From Caballeronia zhejiangensis (lineage in GTDB: Bacteria > Pseudomonadota > Gammaproteobacteria > Burkholderiales > Burkholderiaceae), in contig NZ_JFHD01000013.1 of assembly GCF_000698575.1 (NCBI RefSeq), positions 62,001 through 126,000 on the forward strand: a stretch of DNA of 64,000 nucleotides. Reading direction: 5' to 3'. Shown here in pieces: positions 53,683-61,184 of this stretch. The translations under genes were made by a program, and so were the position numbers. The notes beneath the pieces were generated by a model, which saw nothing but the letters and a program-made list of their open reading frames with translations, did not search any database and was not told the origin of the DNA. Positions within the stretch are counted from its first letter, which is position 1; each line of letters opens with the position of its first letter.

Positions 53683-54711
53683 ATGCCGAACACTTCCGAT
53701 CTCTTCGACCAACAGCGCGCCGACTGGCAGGCGGACCCGCACGCCGCGTTCGATGCATGGCTCGCCCAGCAATCGTTCAGGGCGTCATCGGCCGATGTGT
53801 ATCGCGCGCAATGGGGAAATTTTCTCGAGTGGCTGGCCACCAAACGCGCGACGCTGCATACGGTGCAACGTCCGGTCATCGAACAGTTCGTCGCGCAACT
53901 GGACATCCGACGCCCGCAGCGCATGCGGTATCTGCGGCTGATCGAGCGCGTGCTGGATCACGTTCGGGAAGTGGAATCGGCGGCGACGAATCCGGCGCGC
54001 TTCATCGCTCAGGACGGCGACGCGGCATGGCGCAAGGCACGCGACAACGAGCCGACGGGCTTTCTCACCCACGATGAGCGCGCGCTGCTCGTCGCGCATC
54101 TGTTTTCTCCGATCGGCGCCTTGCCGGCCGGGCAGCGCTGGCGCGAGCGGCGCGACCGGGCGTTGGTCGCCGTCTTTCTCGGCGCAGGCGTGAAAACGGG
54201 CGAAGCGGCGCAATTGACCGTCGATTGCTACGCGGCCGGCGCGCCTTACGTGACCGTCGACGCGTCGAATCCGCTGCTGATCCGGCAGGCGCGGCTCGCT
54301 CCGTTCGCGGTCGAACTGCTCGACAACTGGATCAGCGAGCGCAAGACGGCTGGCCTTGCAGGCGAATTGCTATTCCCGGCAGCACCGACGGGACGCTCCA
54401 TGCACAAGGCGACGATGCTGCGCGCGATCGACGCCGTCGTGGCCGCGTCCGGGATAGCGGCATCGCGCGTCGCGCGCGCAAGTCCGCAGACCTTGCGCAA
54501 CACGTACGCGGCGGAGTTGTTCGAGGATGGCACGGACCCCGATCGCGTCGGCCAGTGGCTCGGATTCCAGCAGACGATCTCGGTTCACCGGCTGCATCGT
54601 GCCTGGCAAGAATGGATGGGTGAGCAAATACGGGAGCGTGACATTGCTCACGCGCGCGCCGACGGGGAACGGCACATGTCCGTCGACGATCCCGAAAACC
54701 CTCACCTTTGA
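53683..54711 (+). CDS. Tyrosine-recombinase-fold protein lacking catalytic residues
   Basis: A 342-aa protein with a SAM-like N-terminal core-binding domain (YRAQWGNFLEWLATKRATLHTV) and a phage-integrase C-domain. Aligned by eye to the family, the first Arg is Lys171 (GAGVKTGEAAQL), the His of H-x-x-R is Gln269 with Arg272 kept (SPQTLRNTYAAELF), the second His is Phe295 (WLGFQQ) and the nucleophilic Tyr position is Leu304. It is therefore unlikely to cut DNA and may be a DNA-binding protein of the origin region. Its 3' end contains two iterons, one overlapping the stop codon. Confidence 0.8.
   Translation: MPNTSDLFDQQRADWQADPHAAFDAWLAQQSFRASSADVYRAQWGNFLEWLATKRATLHTVQRPVIEQFVAQLDIRRPQRMRYLRLIERVLDHVREVESAATNPARFIAQDGDAAWRKARDNEPTGFLTHDERALLVAHLFSPIGALPAGQRWRERRDRALVAVFLGAGVKTGEAAQLTVDCYAAGAPYVTVDASNPLLIRQARLAPFAVELLDNWISERKTAGLAGELLFPAAPTGRSMHKATMLRAIDAVVAASGIAASRVARASPQTLRNTYAAELFEDGTDPDRVGQWLGFQQTISVHRLHRAWQEWMGEQIRERDIAHARADGERHMSVDDPENPHL
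54619..54636 (+). repeat. Distal iteron inside the recombinase-like gene
   Basis: GGTGAGCAAATACGGGAG, exact core, read as part of codons for MGEQIRER. Confidence 0.8.
54689..54706 (-). repeat. Distal iteron at the end of the recombinase-like gene
   Basis: Minus-strand GGTGAGGGTTTTCGGGAT, opposite to the copy 70 bases before. It supplies the last codons (DPENPHL) just before TGA 54709-54711. Confidence 0.82.
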
Positions 54712-54735
54712 CGCCGGCGCTCACTCGACGCGCGA

Positions 54736-55935
54736 TTACGAGGTGCTGACACGCGCCGACCGGATAAATTCGTCGACGGCCGCAAGCTTCGATGCCGTGG
54801 CCCCGGACGTGCGCTCGCAGTTCGGGCAGGAAAGCTCGTATTCGTCTTCGTGGCGCTGCAGTTCCGGTTCGCCAGCCTCGCACGCCGGACAGGAAGTTGG
54901 CGCGGCGACGTGCGCGTCAATCTGCGTGCCGAGGCGGGCGATCTCGGCGGAAGTGAGGCGCCCCTGCGCCGCCAGCGACGCGATCAACGCGCCGACTTCC
55001 GCGCTCGCACCGGATTGAACCCGCCGTGCATCGCGCTCGAGAACTAGCGCATCGATTTCGTCGGACTGCGCCCGCACTTGCGACTCGAGCCGGTCGGCGC
55101 GGCTTCGGGCTGCGCTAAGTTGTTGAATGAAATCGAATTCTTTCTGACTCGCTTCGCGTGCGCTGGTCTGATAGGTGGCGGCCATGCCGCGCAGGGAGTC
55201 GAGTTCGACGAGCATCGGATGCACGCGCCGTTCGGCCTCCTTGACCGCGTCCTTGATCTGCTGAGCGTAGTGCTCGGTGCTGTGGCGCAGCTCGTTTTGA
55301 AGCTCGTCGATGCGGTCGCGCAGCCGTGCCGCAGCGTCCTGCTCGTGCTGCAGACGCGCCGAGAGCGTCTCGTTCTCCTTCTCCCATCGGGCGATGACTT
55401 CGCGCAAGCCCGCCTGAGCGTCTGTGCCTTGACTGCGCAGCGTCTTCAATTCGGCTTCCAGCGCCGCGATCTGAGCAGCGCCTGCTTCGGCGCGCGCCTC
55501 GGCACGCTGCTGAGCCCGCTCGATCGCCTCGCGACGAATATCGGCATCGCGAGCCTGGGCTTGCGCGGCCTGGATGGCCATGTCCAGACGGGCCTTTTCC
55601 TCGTTAAGGGCGGCACGCGCGGCCGTTTGCGCCTCGTCATATAACGCCGCCAGCAGTTCGCCGGCACGTTCCTGCAATGATTCCGGCATCGCCCCAGCGT
55701 CGATGCGAACGCGCAACGTCGAACGCAGACCGGCCCAGAACGCCTCGATGTCCTTGGGGATGTCGCTTGCGCTGCCGGTTTGAGTCAGTTCGCGGACAGT
55801 CGTAACCGAGGGCCGAACGCCCAGGTCGAAGAAGAGTCGCTTGCAGGCGTGTTGAGAGAGGTCTTGCCGCCGTGCGCCGGTGGCGCGCATCGCTTCGATT
55901 TCTTGGCGCAGCGTGTCGCGAGTAGATTGATCCAT
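54736..55935 (-). CDS. KfrA-like coiled-coil DNA-binding protein with C-terminal zinc-ribbon-like motif
   Basis: A 399-aa protein. Residues 1-60 are a KfrA-type HTH (ATGARRQDLSQHACKRLFFDL); ~90-320 is one long coiled coil rich in Ala/Glu/Gln/Arg. The C-terminus holds SCPACEAG and SCPNCERT, a likely Zn-binding Cys4. KfrA proteins of IncP-type plasmids are repressors and nucleoid-like organisers near partition genes. It is divergent from the origin array; repeats just upstream of its start are likely its operators. Confidence 0.85.
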   Translation of the reverse strand: MDQSTRDTLRQEIEAMRATGARRQDLSQHACKRLFFDLGVRPSVTTVRELTQTGSASDIPKDIEAFWAGLRSTLRVRIDAGAMPESLQERAGELLAALYDEAQTAARAALNEEKARLDMAIQAAQAQARDADIRREAIERAQQRAEARAEAGAAQIAALEAELKTLRSQGTDAQAGLREVIARWEKENETLSARLQHEQDAAARLRDRIDELQNELRHSTEHYAQQIKDAVKEAERRVHPMLVELDSLRGMAATYQTSAREASQKEFDFIQQLSAARSRADRLESQVRAQSDEIDALVLERDARRVQSGASAEVGALIASLAAQGRLTSAEIARLGTQIDAHVAAPTSCPACEAGEPELQRHEDEYELSCPNCERTSGATASKLAAVDEFIRSARVSTS

Positions 55936-55961
55936 GGTGAAAATCTAGCAGTTCAACATGA

Positions 55962-56020
55962 TGATCATAACGTTTTACGTGTTGATCGTTATGTTTTTCG
56001 TTCGATCGTTCACACCAACG
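55962..56020. promoter_or_regulatory. Direct repeats upstream of kfrA-like gene (putative KfrA operator)
   Basis: TGATCATAACGTTTTACG (55962-55979) and TGATCGTTATGTTTTTCG (55983-56000) are related 18-bp units 21 bases apart; a third weaker unit starts CGATCGTT near 56003. The two-turn spacing upstream of the 55935 start suits an autoregulated kfrA promoter. Confidence 0.55.
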
Positions 56021-56099
56021 TCGATAACAGAGCATTTAGGCCGTTTTCGACAACTTGGCATGGTACACATGTCCGCCGTCGTGAAACATCCTGAAGATA

Positions 56100-56285
56100 T
56101 CCCTGCAAGTCGATGATTTGTCGCGGATTTTAGTCCCATACGCGCCATGGGTGTCTGTTTCACGCAGCTTTTCGTTTTTCTAATTACTGCGTGCAAAACA
56201 CTGCACCGCTAGAGAGTATTAGAAGTAAACACCTTTGAACCTTGTTAACATCGTTAACGCCAGCCAGAACCCTTATCGGATAAGG
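56100..56285. other. AT-richer segment next to the iterons (candidate unwinding region)
   Basis: Between kfrA and the first iteron the sequence becomes AT-rich (TTTTTCTAATTACTGCG, GAGAGTATTAGAAGTAAAC, GTTAACATCGTTAAC). A perfect palindrome CCTTATC-G-GATAAGG follows at 56271-56285. A second AT-rich tract lies near 56892-56920 (AAAAAACATATTAAAAAC). Either could be the DNA unwinding element. I find no consensus DnaA box here. Confidence 0.5.
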
Positions 56286-56300
56286 CTTTGCCGGACGTCA

Positions 56301-57557
56301 GGTGAGATTGTACGGGAACTAGGGTGAAGCTCTGCGGGAGCGAACGGTGACGGGCTTCGGGATGATCGGTGAGGGCTCTCGGGAAGAATCGTGAGCGGGT
56401 TCGGGGAGGCTCCAAAATGATGGGTGAGTTTATTCGGGGGCACGCGCACGCTAACGCGTTGATTTCCGAGGGCGCCCCCCTGGTCTGTCGGCTTCGTTCG
56501 GTGAGAATTTTCGGGAGCATGCGAATCGCACTATTTTGGAGTCGATTCGGGTAAAGCTTACCGATCGGTGAGGGTTTTCAGGGTAATTCCCGAGAGAAAG
56601 GTGAGCGTTTTCGGGGGCGAAGGCTGCTTTTCGCTGAAATTTTCATCTGCCGACGCCTGAGGTGAGCTTTTCCGGGTGCGAAATGGAAGATGCACGTCTC
56701 GGTGCAGCCGTAGTCTCTTCTTGGATGGGCTCGCAGGGCCGGTGAGAGCGTCTAAGGTGAGCCTTTCCAGGAGTGTCTGCGCCTGCTTTTTTCAGTCCAT
56801 CTTCCCTGTCATGCGCCTCGCATGGTGAGGCAATCCGGGATCACGCGCGCTGTACGAGAACTGTCGCTGCACTAGATGAGAAATCGCGCGCATGAAAAAA
56901 CATATTAAAAACAGCTGGATAGACCAGGATGGTCTGTCGTTGCGTTTAGCGGAAACACGGTATGGTGAGGGAATGCGGGAGCTACGAGCGTCGGTGCGGG
57001 ACAGTGCCAAGAAACCGTCGGTGAGGGTTTACGGGAGCCGCCTTCTTCACGTTTTGTGACGAAAGCGAGATAAGTGCCTGGGAGAGCACCATTTTTGAGC
57101 GATGACAGGAAAAGGTGAGGCTTTGCAGGACGCAGCAGGGTGAGCCTTTGCGGGACAGGCGATATGACGTGCAGCAGGTCAAAAAGTGATAGTTTTCGGG
57201 AGGCCATAGGCGGCGCGAAGCCCGTAGAACGGGGCTGAACGGGGGCGATCGGGTTGAGGAAAACTCGATGAGGTGAGACTTTTCGGGACCTGTCGATGCC
57301 GATCTGTTGAAGTGAGTGCGCCCCGTTATAACTTTGCACCGCACCGATGCGCGGCCGAAGCGGAGAAGGACGGACTTTTGGCTGTCTCTGCCGCGCCACA
57401 CGTCGTTCAACGAGCCGAAAAATTTTTAAGGTGAGCCTATCCGGGAGACTGCTTGAGCTCCCGGATGGCGCCGAAAAACCGTCGCAATCCGTTTACCCGC
57501 GTGGACACTACAGCTAAAAGATACCTTCGATCGGTGAGCGGTGAGTGTTTTCGGGAG
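56301..57557 (+). repeat. Iteron array of the replication origin (ori2)
   Basis: About 20 copies of an 18-bp repeat, consensus GGTGAG-NNTTTT-CGGGAG, all on the plus strand. Starts: 56301, 56323, 56346, 56368, 56390, 56423, 56500, 56567, 56600, 56661, 56756, 56824, 56964, 57020, 57114, 57139, 57185, 57272, 57430 and 57540. The first five are 22-23 bases apart, about two helical turns; the rest are irregular. Ten match GGTGAG-N6-CGGGA exactly, the others have changes mostly in the last block. Open frames on the minus strand here only read the repeats. The Rep_3 gene follows, so these are the probable Rep-binding iterons and the array is the origin. Confidence 0.9.
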
Positions 57558-57603
57558 CGCACCGCAGTGAGCCGTGCTGTCTGTCTGGCAATCACCCCTG
57601 TGT

Positions 57604-57634
57604 GGTGAGGGTGTCCCTATAGACGGGCTTCACC
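57604..57634. promoter_or_regulatory. Inverted half-iterons at the rep promoter
   Basis: GGTGAGG at 57604 and inverted CTTCACC at 57628-57634 flank GTCCCTATAGACGGG, 43-73 bases before the rep start. In Rep_3 plasmids inverted half-iterons bind Rep dimers to repress rep; the same role is inferred here. The symmetry is short. Confidence 0.4.
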
Positions 57635-57676
57635 CCAATCGGTATCCTTGCTCGCAATATCGATCTTGACCATTTC

Positions 57677-59023
57677 ATGGCCACCAAGCGCGCAAAGAAA
57701 ACCGATGTCGTTAGCCCCAGTTCGGCGGAACTGCGCAAGGCAGTCGAGGCCATTGCGATTCAGCCGAAAAGCGGCAAGATCACGCTGCTCACCAGAAAGT
57801 TGTTCAATGTGCTGCTAGCCGTTGCTCAACAAGCCGACGACTCCGGTGACACGTATCGCGCGCTGCTGTCGGATATCGTCGCAAATTCGGCGTTCGATTC
57901 GAACGACACTGCGCTCGTGAAGGAGCATTTGCGTCGCATGGTGTCGGTGCAGGTCGAATGGAGCACCGGCACATCGAGTCAGAAGCCGGGTCGCAAGTGG
58001 GGCATCTCGACGCTGATCGCCGACGCCGAAATCCTCGAAGATCCGACGACGCGCCGCGTCTGGGTCGAATTTTCATTCGCGCCGAAAATCAAAAAGAAGC
58101 TGCTGGATCCTGTGCAGTATGCGCGCCTGAGCCTGCAATTCCAGAGTCAGTTGCGCAGCAGCGCCGGCCTCGCACTCTATGAAATCTGCGTTCGCTATCT
58201 CACGAATCCCAGCCATCTGACGATGCGCGAGACGTGGGAATGGTGGCGGCCTATTCTTTCAGGAACGCCCGATACCGAAGCCGGCGACGAAGCCAAGCGC
58301 GAATACAAATACTTCAAACGCGATTATCTGCGGCCCGCAATCGCCGAGGTGAATGCGGTGACCAATATCTTCGTCGAACTGGTGGAACACCGCGAAGGGC
58401 GCCGCGTGGCTGAGATTCAGTTCCGCGTGACCGAACAAAAGCAGCCGATGCTCGCGCTGGACGAACATCCGAACGTCTTCGACAGCACGTTGGTGGATCG
58501 GATGGTGAAGATTGGCATTCCGCTCAAGGACGCGCAGACGCTGTATGCCGACAGCGAGGAAAACCGCATCCGCGCGGCGTTGCAGATGACCGAACAGCGC
58601 ATGCGCAGCACGACTTTGCCGCCGGTTCGCAGCGGCGCGGCGCTTTTCAAGGACGCGCTCAAAAAGGGCTACGCGCCACCGGTAGAAGCGCTGCCTCCGG
58701 CAACGAGCGGTACGGCCTCCCGCACGCCGGCTGCCGCCGACGATCTCAAAGCCCGCTTGTTGAGCGAATTCTCGGCGTACCGCCGCAAGGAAGCGCGCGT
58801 GCTGTACGACGAGCAAGGTGAGGAAGAACGGGAGGTCGCGCGTCAATCCTTCGAGGAAGACGTTTTGCCGGGGCTCGGTGCCCACATGCGCGACGACTGG
58901 CGCAAGCGCGGACTGGATTCGAAGCTGGCGGAAACATCCTTCTTCGACTGGCTGGCGCGAAAGACGTGGGGCGAGCCGACCGATGGCGACTTGCTGGCAT
59001 TTACGCTCAGTCAATCGCGCTAA
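57677..59023 (+). CDS. repA: Replication initiator of the chromid (Rep_3 superfamily)
   Basis: A 448-aa initiator. The N-terminal half has the two winged-helix domains of the Rep_3/RepB family (KSGKITLLTRKLFNVLLAVA, SSAGLALYEICVRYLT, KYFKRDYLRPAIAEVNAVT). The C-terminal extension from ~300 is helical and charged and longer than in small plasmid initiators, as in Burkholderia chromosome-2 Rep proteins. It should bind the upstream iterons, open the origin and control its own promoter. It converges with parB. Start ATG 57677; the ribosome site is weak, as in many autoregulated initiators. Confidence 0.93.
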   Translation: MATKRAKKTDVVSPSSAELRKAVEAIAIQPKSGKITLLTRKLFNVLLAVAQQADDSGDTYRALLSDIVANSAFDSNDTALVKEHLRRMVSVQVEWSTGTSSQKPGRKWGISTLIADAEILEDPTTRRVWVEFSFAPKIKKKLLDPVQYARLSLQFQSQLRSSAGLALYEICVRYLTNPSHLTMRETWEWWRPILSGTPDTEAGDEAKREYKYFKRDYLRPAIAEVNAVTNIFVELVEHREGRRVAEIQFRVTEQKQPMLALDEHPNVFDSTLVDRMVKIGIPLKDAQTLYADSEENRIRAALQMTEQRMRSTTLPPVRSGAALFKDALKKGYAPPVEALPPATSGTASRTPAAADDLKARLLSEFSAYRRKEARVLYDEQGEEEREVARQSFEEDVLPGLGAHMRDDWRKRGLDSKLAETSFFDWLARKTWGEPTDGDLLAFTLSQSR

Positions 59024-59060
59024 AGTCTCCGCGGGCAACCGAAAACGTCCCAATTCGAAA

Positions 59061-59091
59061 ATGGCCGCCGGTCCATGATCTCGGCGGCCAT
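59061..59091. terminator. Hairpin between convergent repA and parB
   Basis: ATGGCCGCC and GGCGGCCAT with a 13-nt loop; no T-run on either side. Possible weak terminator for either gene. Confidence 0.45.
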
Positions 59092-59100
59092 CGTGTGCAT

Positions 59101-60165
59101 TTACTTCTTGGTCTCGACAGGCTGAAGCATCAGTTCGATCTGATGCAGCAGCTCATCGCGCTTCTCGCGCGACAAGCCGCGCAAACGCAACTCGAGACGA
59201 TCTTCGCCGTATGACTTCAGATCGCCGACTGCGACGCCGTCCAGCTTGATTTCGAGGCGCTGCGCATAGCGTTGCCGGCCAGGCGTCTTCGGCGCTTCCT
59301 GAGCGTTCGCGCGGCCCTTGACGATATCGGCGACCTGCCGCGTGCTCAGGTCATCCGACGTGATCTTGTTGATCAGCCGCAGCGTGGCGTCGGTGCCGCG
59401 CGCGGCGTGATAGCGCACGATCTGATAGGCCATGTTCGAGCCGAATCGGTCCGGCCGCGCAACCATCTCGTGCATGACGTTCTCAGGAAGCTTCGCGATC
59501 GACAAAGCGACGGCGATCGTCGATTCGTCCAGCCCGAGGTGATCCGCCAGTTCGCGCTGGCTCTGGAAATGCTGTTCGTCGAGAAAGCGTCGCCAGACCA
59601 CGGCGTTGTCGAAAACAGTCTGCGAGTCGCGCTGAACGTTCAGGTCATAACCGAGCTTGTAGCTCTGAATGCCGATCGGCAGATCGACGACCACCGCCTT
59701 CACGGTTTCCTTGTTTGCCTCTTTCAGTGCGCGCACGCGCCGGCCGCCATCGCTGACGAAGAACGTTCCCGGATTCTCGTAATCGGGAATGACGTGAATC
59801 GCCTGTTGCTGGCCCTGCTTCGCCAGATTGACGGCCAATTCCGCGATTGACGTCTTCAGATAGAAATGGCGCGGGTTGAACGGGCTGGGCTTGATCGACT
59901 TGAGCGGCAACTCGATTATCTGTCCGGCCGTGTAGCGGTTTGCACGGCGCCACGCACGATATTCATCGGACTCAGGTCCGGCGTTGATGTCGCCCGGCTC
60001 GTCGGCCACGAAGGCGCTCGATCGGCCGTTCGCGGCGGCCTGCCCCACATGTTGAATGTCGACGATGCCATCGATCGCATTCAGACGATCCAGCGCAGTG
60101 CGCTTCTCGCTGCTCGTCGTGTCGGGCCGAGCCTTGAAGCCCTTGGCAAATTGGGACGGTTTCAT
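59101..60165 (-). CDS. parB: Chromosome-partition protein ParB
   Basis: A 354-aa CTPase/clamp protein. CTP-binding motif with GGRR at 140-143 (FVSDGGRRVRALKEA), HTH parS-reader (RELADHLGLDESTIAVALSIAKLPENV) and a C-terminal dimerization region. It loads at parS palindromes nearby and is moved by ParA to segregate the replicon. It lies 24 bases after parA on the same strand, with a parS site in the gap. Confidence 0.95.
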   Translation of the reverse strand: MKPSQFAKGFKARPDTTSSEKRTALDRLNAIDGIVDIQHVGQAAANGRSSAFVADEPGDINAGPESDEYRAWRRANRYTAGQIIELPLKSIKPSPFNPRHFYLKTSIAELAVNLAKQGQQQAIHVIPDYENPGTFFVSDGGRRVRALKEANKETVKAVVVDLPIGIQSYKLGYDLNVQRDSQTVFDNAVVWRRFLDEQHFQSQRELADHLGLDESTIAVALSIAKLPENVMHEMVARPDRFGSNMAYQIVRYHAARGTDATLRLINKITSDDLSTRQVADIVKGRANAQEAPKTPGRQRYAQRLEIKLDGVAVGDLKSYGEDRLELRLRGLSREKRDELLHQIELMLQPVETKK

Positions 60166-60173
60166 TCAGGGTC

Positions 60174-60189
60174 CTTTATGCGCATAAAG
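60174..60189. promoter_or_regulatory. parS site between parA and parB
   Basis: CTTTATGCGCATAAAG, perfect palindrome; its last base abuts the parA stop codon (TGA on the minus strand at 60190-60192). Confidence 0.92.
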
Positions 60190-60852
60190 TCAGGAGAGCA
60201 TGTCGAGGATCTCGTCCGCGACCGAGCGGATTTCCGCCGCTGCGAGGCGCGAGCCGCGATCGCTCATTTGAAGCACGGTCTGTCCAAGCGCCATCGCCTG
60301 CTTGTAACACTCGCGCGTTGGGATCTGCGTTTTCAATAAGGGAAAGCCGAGCTCTTCGAGCGCAACCTTGAGTTCGCGCGTGAGCATGCGCTTTTCTTCG
60401 GTCTTGTTGAGCAGAAAGACGGCGCGCAGATCTTCGTTCATCACCTGCGCTTGCTGAACGAGCTTGACAAGGCCGACGCTCGACCAATAGTCCGCCGGCG
60501 ATGACGAAGTCGGAATCACCGCGACGTTCGCCGCCAGCAACACGACGCCAGATACCTTCTCGGTGATCGACGGCGGGCAATCCACGACGATGATGTCGTA
60601 GTCGCTGACGAACTTTCTGATTTCCCGATGAATCTGCCCGCCGGCCTCGGAGAGATTGACGACTGGAAACGGGATGCCGCTTGCGTCATCCGATGCGGCG
60701 CTTGACCAATGGATCAGCGTGTTCTGACCATCGGCGTCGACTACGAGCACACGCTTCTTTTTTTCGTGAAAGGCCGCACCGAGATGCATCGCAATCGTGC
60801 TTTTGCCGACGCCGCCCTTTTGTTGCGTGATCGCTATGATTTCCGCCGCCAC
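60190..60852 (-). CDS. parA: Partition ATPase ParA
   Basis: A 220-aa Walker-type ATPase: deviant Walker A KGGVGKST at 12-19, Walker B-like IIVVDCPPSI. It is a short ParA without the extra N-terminal HTH of P1-type proteins. It drives ParB-parS complexes over the nucleoid. First gene of parAB, with three parS sites upstream. Confidence 0.95.
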   Translation of the reverse strand: MAAEIIAITQQKGGVGKSTIAMHLGAAFHEKKKRVLVVDADGQNTLIHWSSAASDDASGIPFPVVNLSEAGGQIHREIRKFVSDYDIIVVDCPPSITEKVSGVVLLAANVAVIPTSSSPADYWSSVGLVKLVQQAQVMNEDLRAVFLLNKTEEKRMLTRELKVALEELGFPLLKTQIPTRECYKQAMALGQTVLQMSDRGSRLAAAEIRSVADEILDMLS

Positions 60853-60953
60853 GTTCCACTCCGTATTTTGAAGTCCGTTGAATTCTACATTGTCGTTGTT
60901 GTTTTTCCAGTGATATTCCGCAACAACTGACTCGCGTTAGCCGTTCGGCCGAG

Positions 60954-60969
60954 GTTTATGCGCATAAAG
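60954..60969. promoter_or_regulatory. parS site upstream of parA
   Basis: GTTTATGCGCATAAAG; the 14-base core TTTATGCGCATAAA is exact, the outer base differs on one side. Confidence 0.85.
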
Positions 60970-61007
60970 TCCTTGTCCGGCCGGCGGCCGGCGTCGGAAG
61001 TGCCCGA

Positions 61008-61023
61008 CTTTATGCGCATAAAG
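61008..61023. promoter_or_regulatory. parS site upstream of parA
   Basis: CTTTATGCGCATAAAG, perfect palindrome, 54 bases from the previous site. The gap 60853-61184 holds these sites and no gene. Confidence 0.92.
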
Positions 61024-61072
61024 CCGCCGCCATCCTATGGCGAGGCGGGTCTTACAAGCACCGCCGCCTCGC

Positions 61073-61088
61073 CTTTATGCGCATAAAG
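61073..61088. promoter_or_regulatory. parS site upstream of parA
   Basis: CTTTATGCGCATAAAG, perfect palindrome, 65 bases from the previous one and about 97 bases before the next gene. Confidence 0.92.
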
Positions 61089-61184
61089 TCGCACTCCCTC
61101 GGTGGCCTGGACGCCAGTCATCACCTGCAAAACGAAATCGCCTATCCTAGGCGCTGACACAACTGCGCCTACGCCGGAGCCTCC

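Noticed and set aside
56905-57410. Open frames of 142 and 164 aa on the minus strand in the origin region
   Set aside because: They read through the iteron array, have repeat-derived peptides, no ribosome site and no similarity I recognise.
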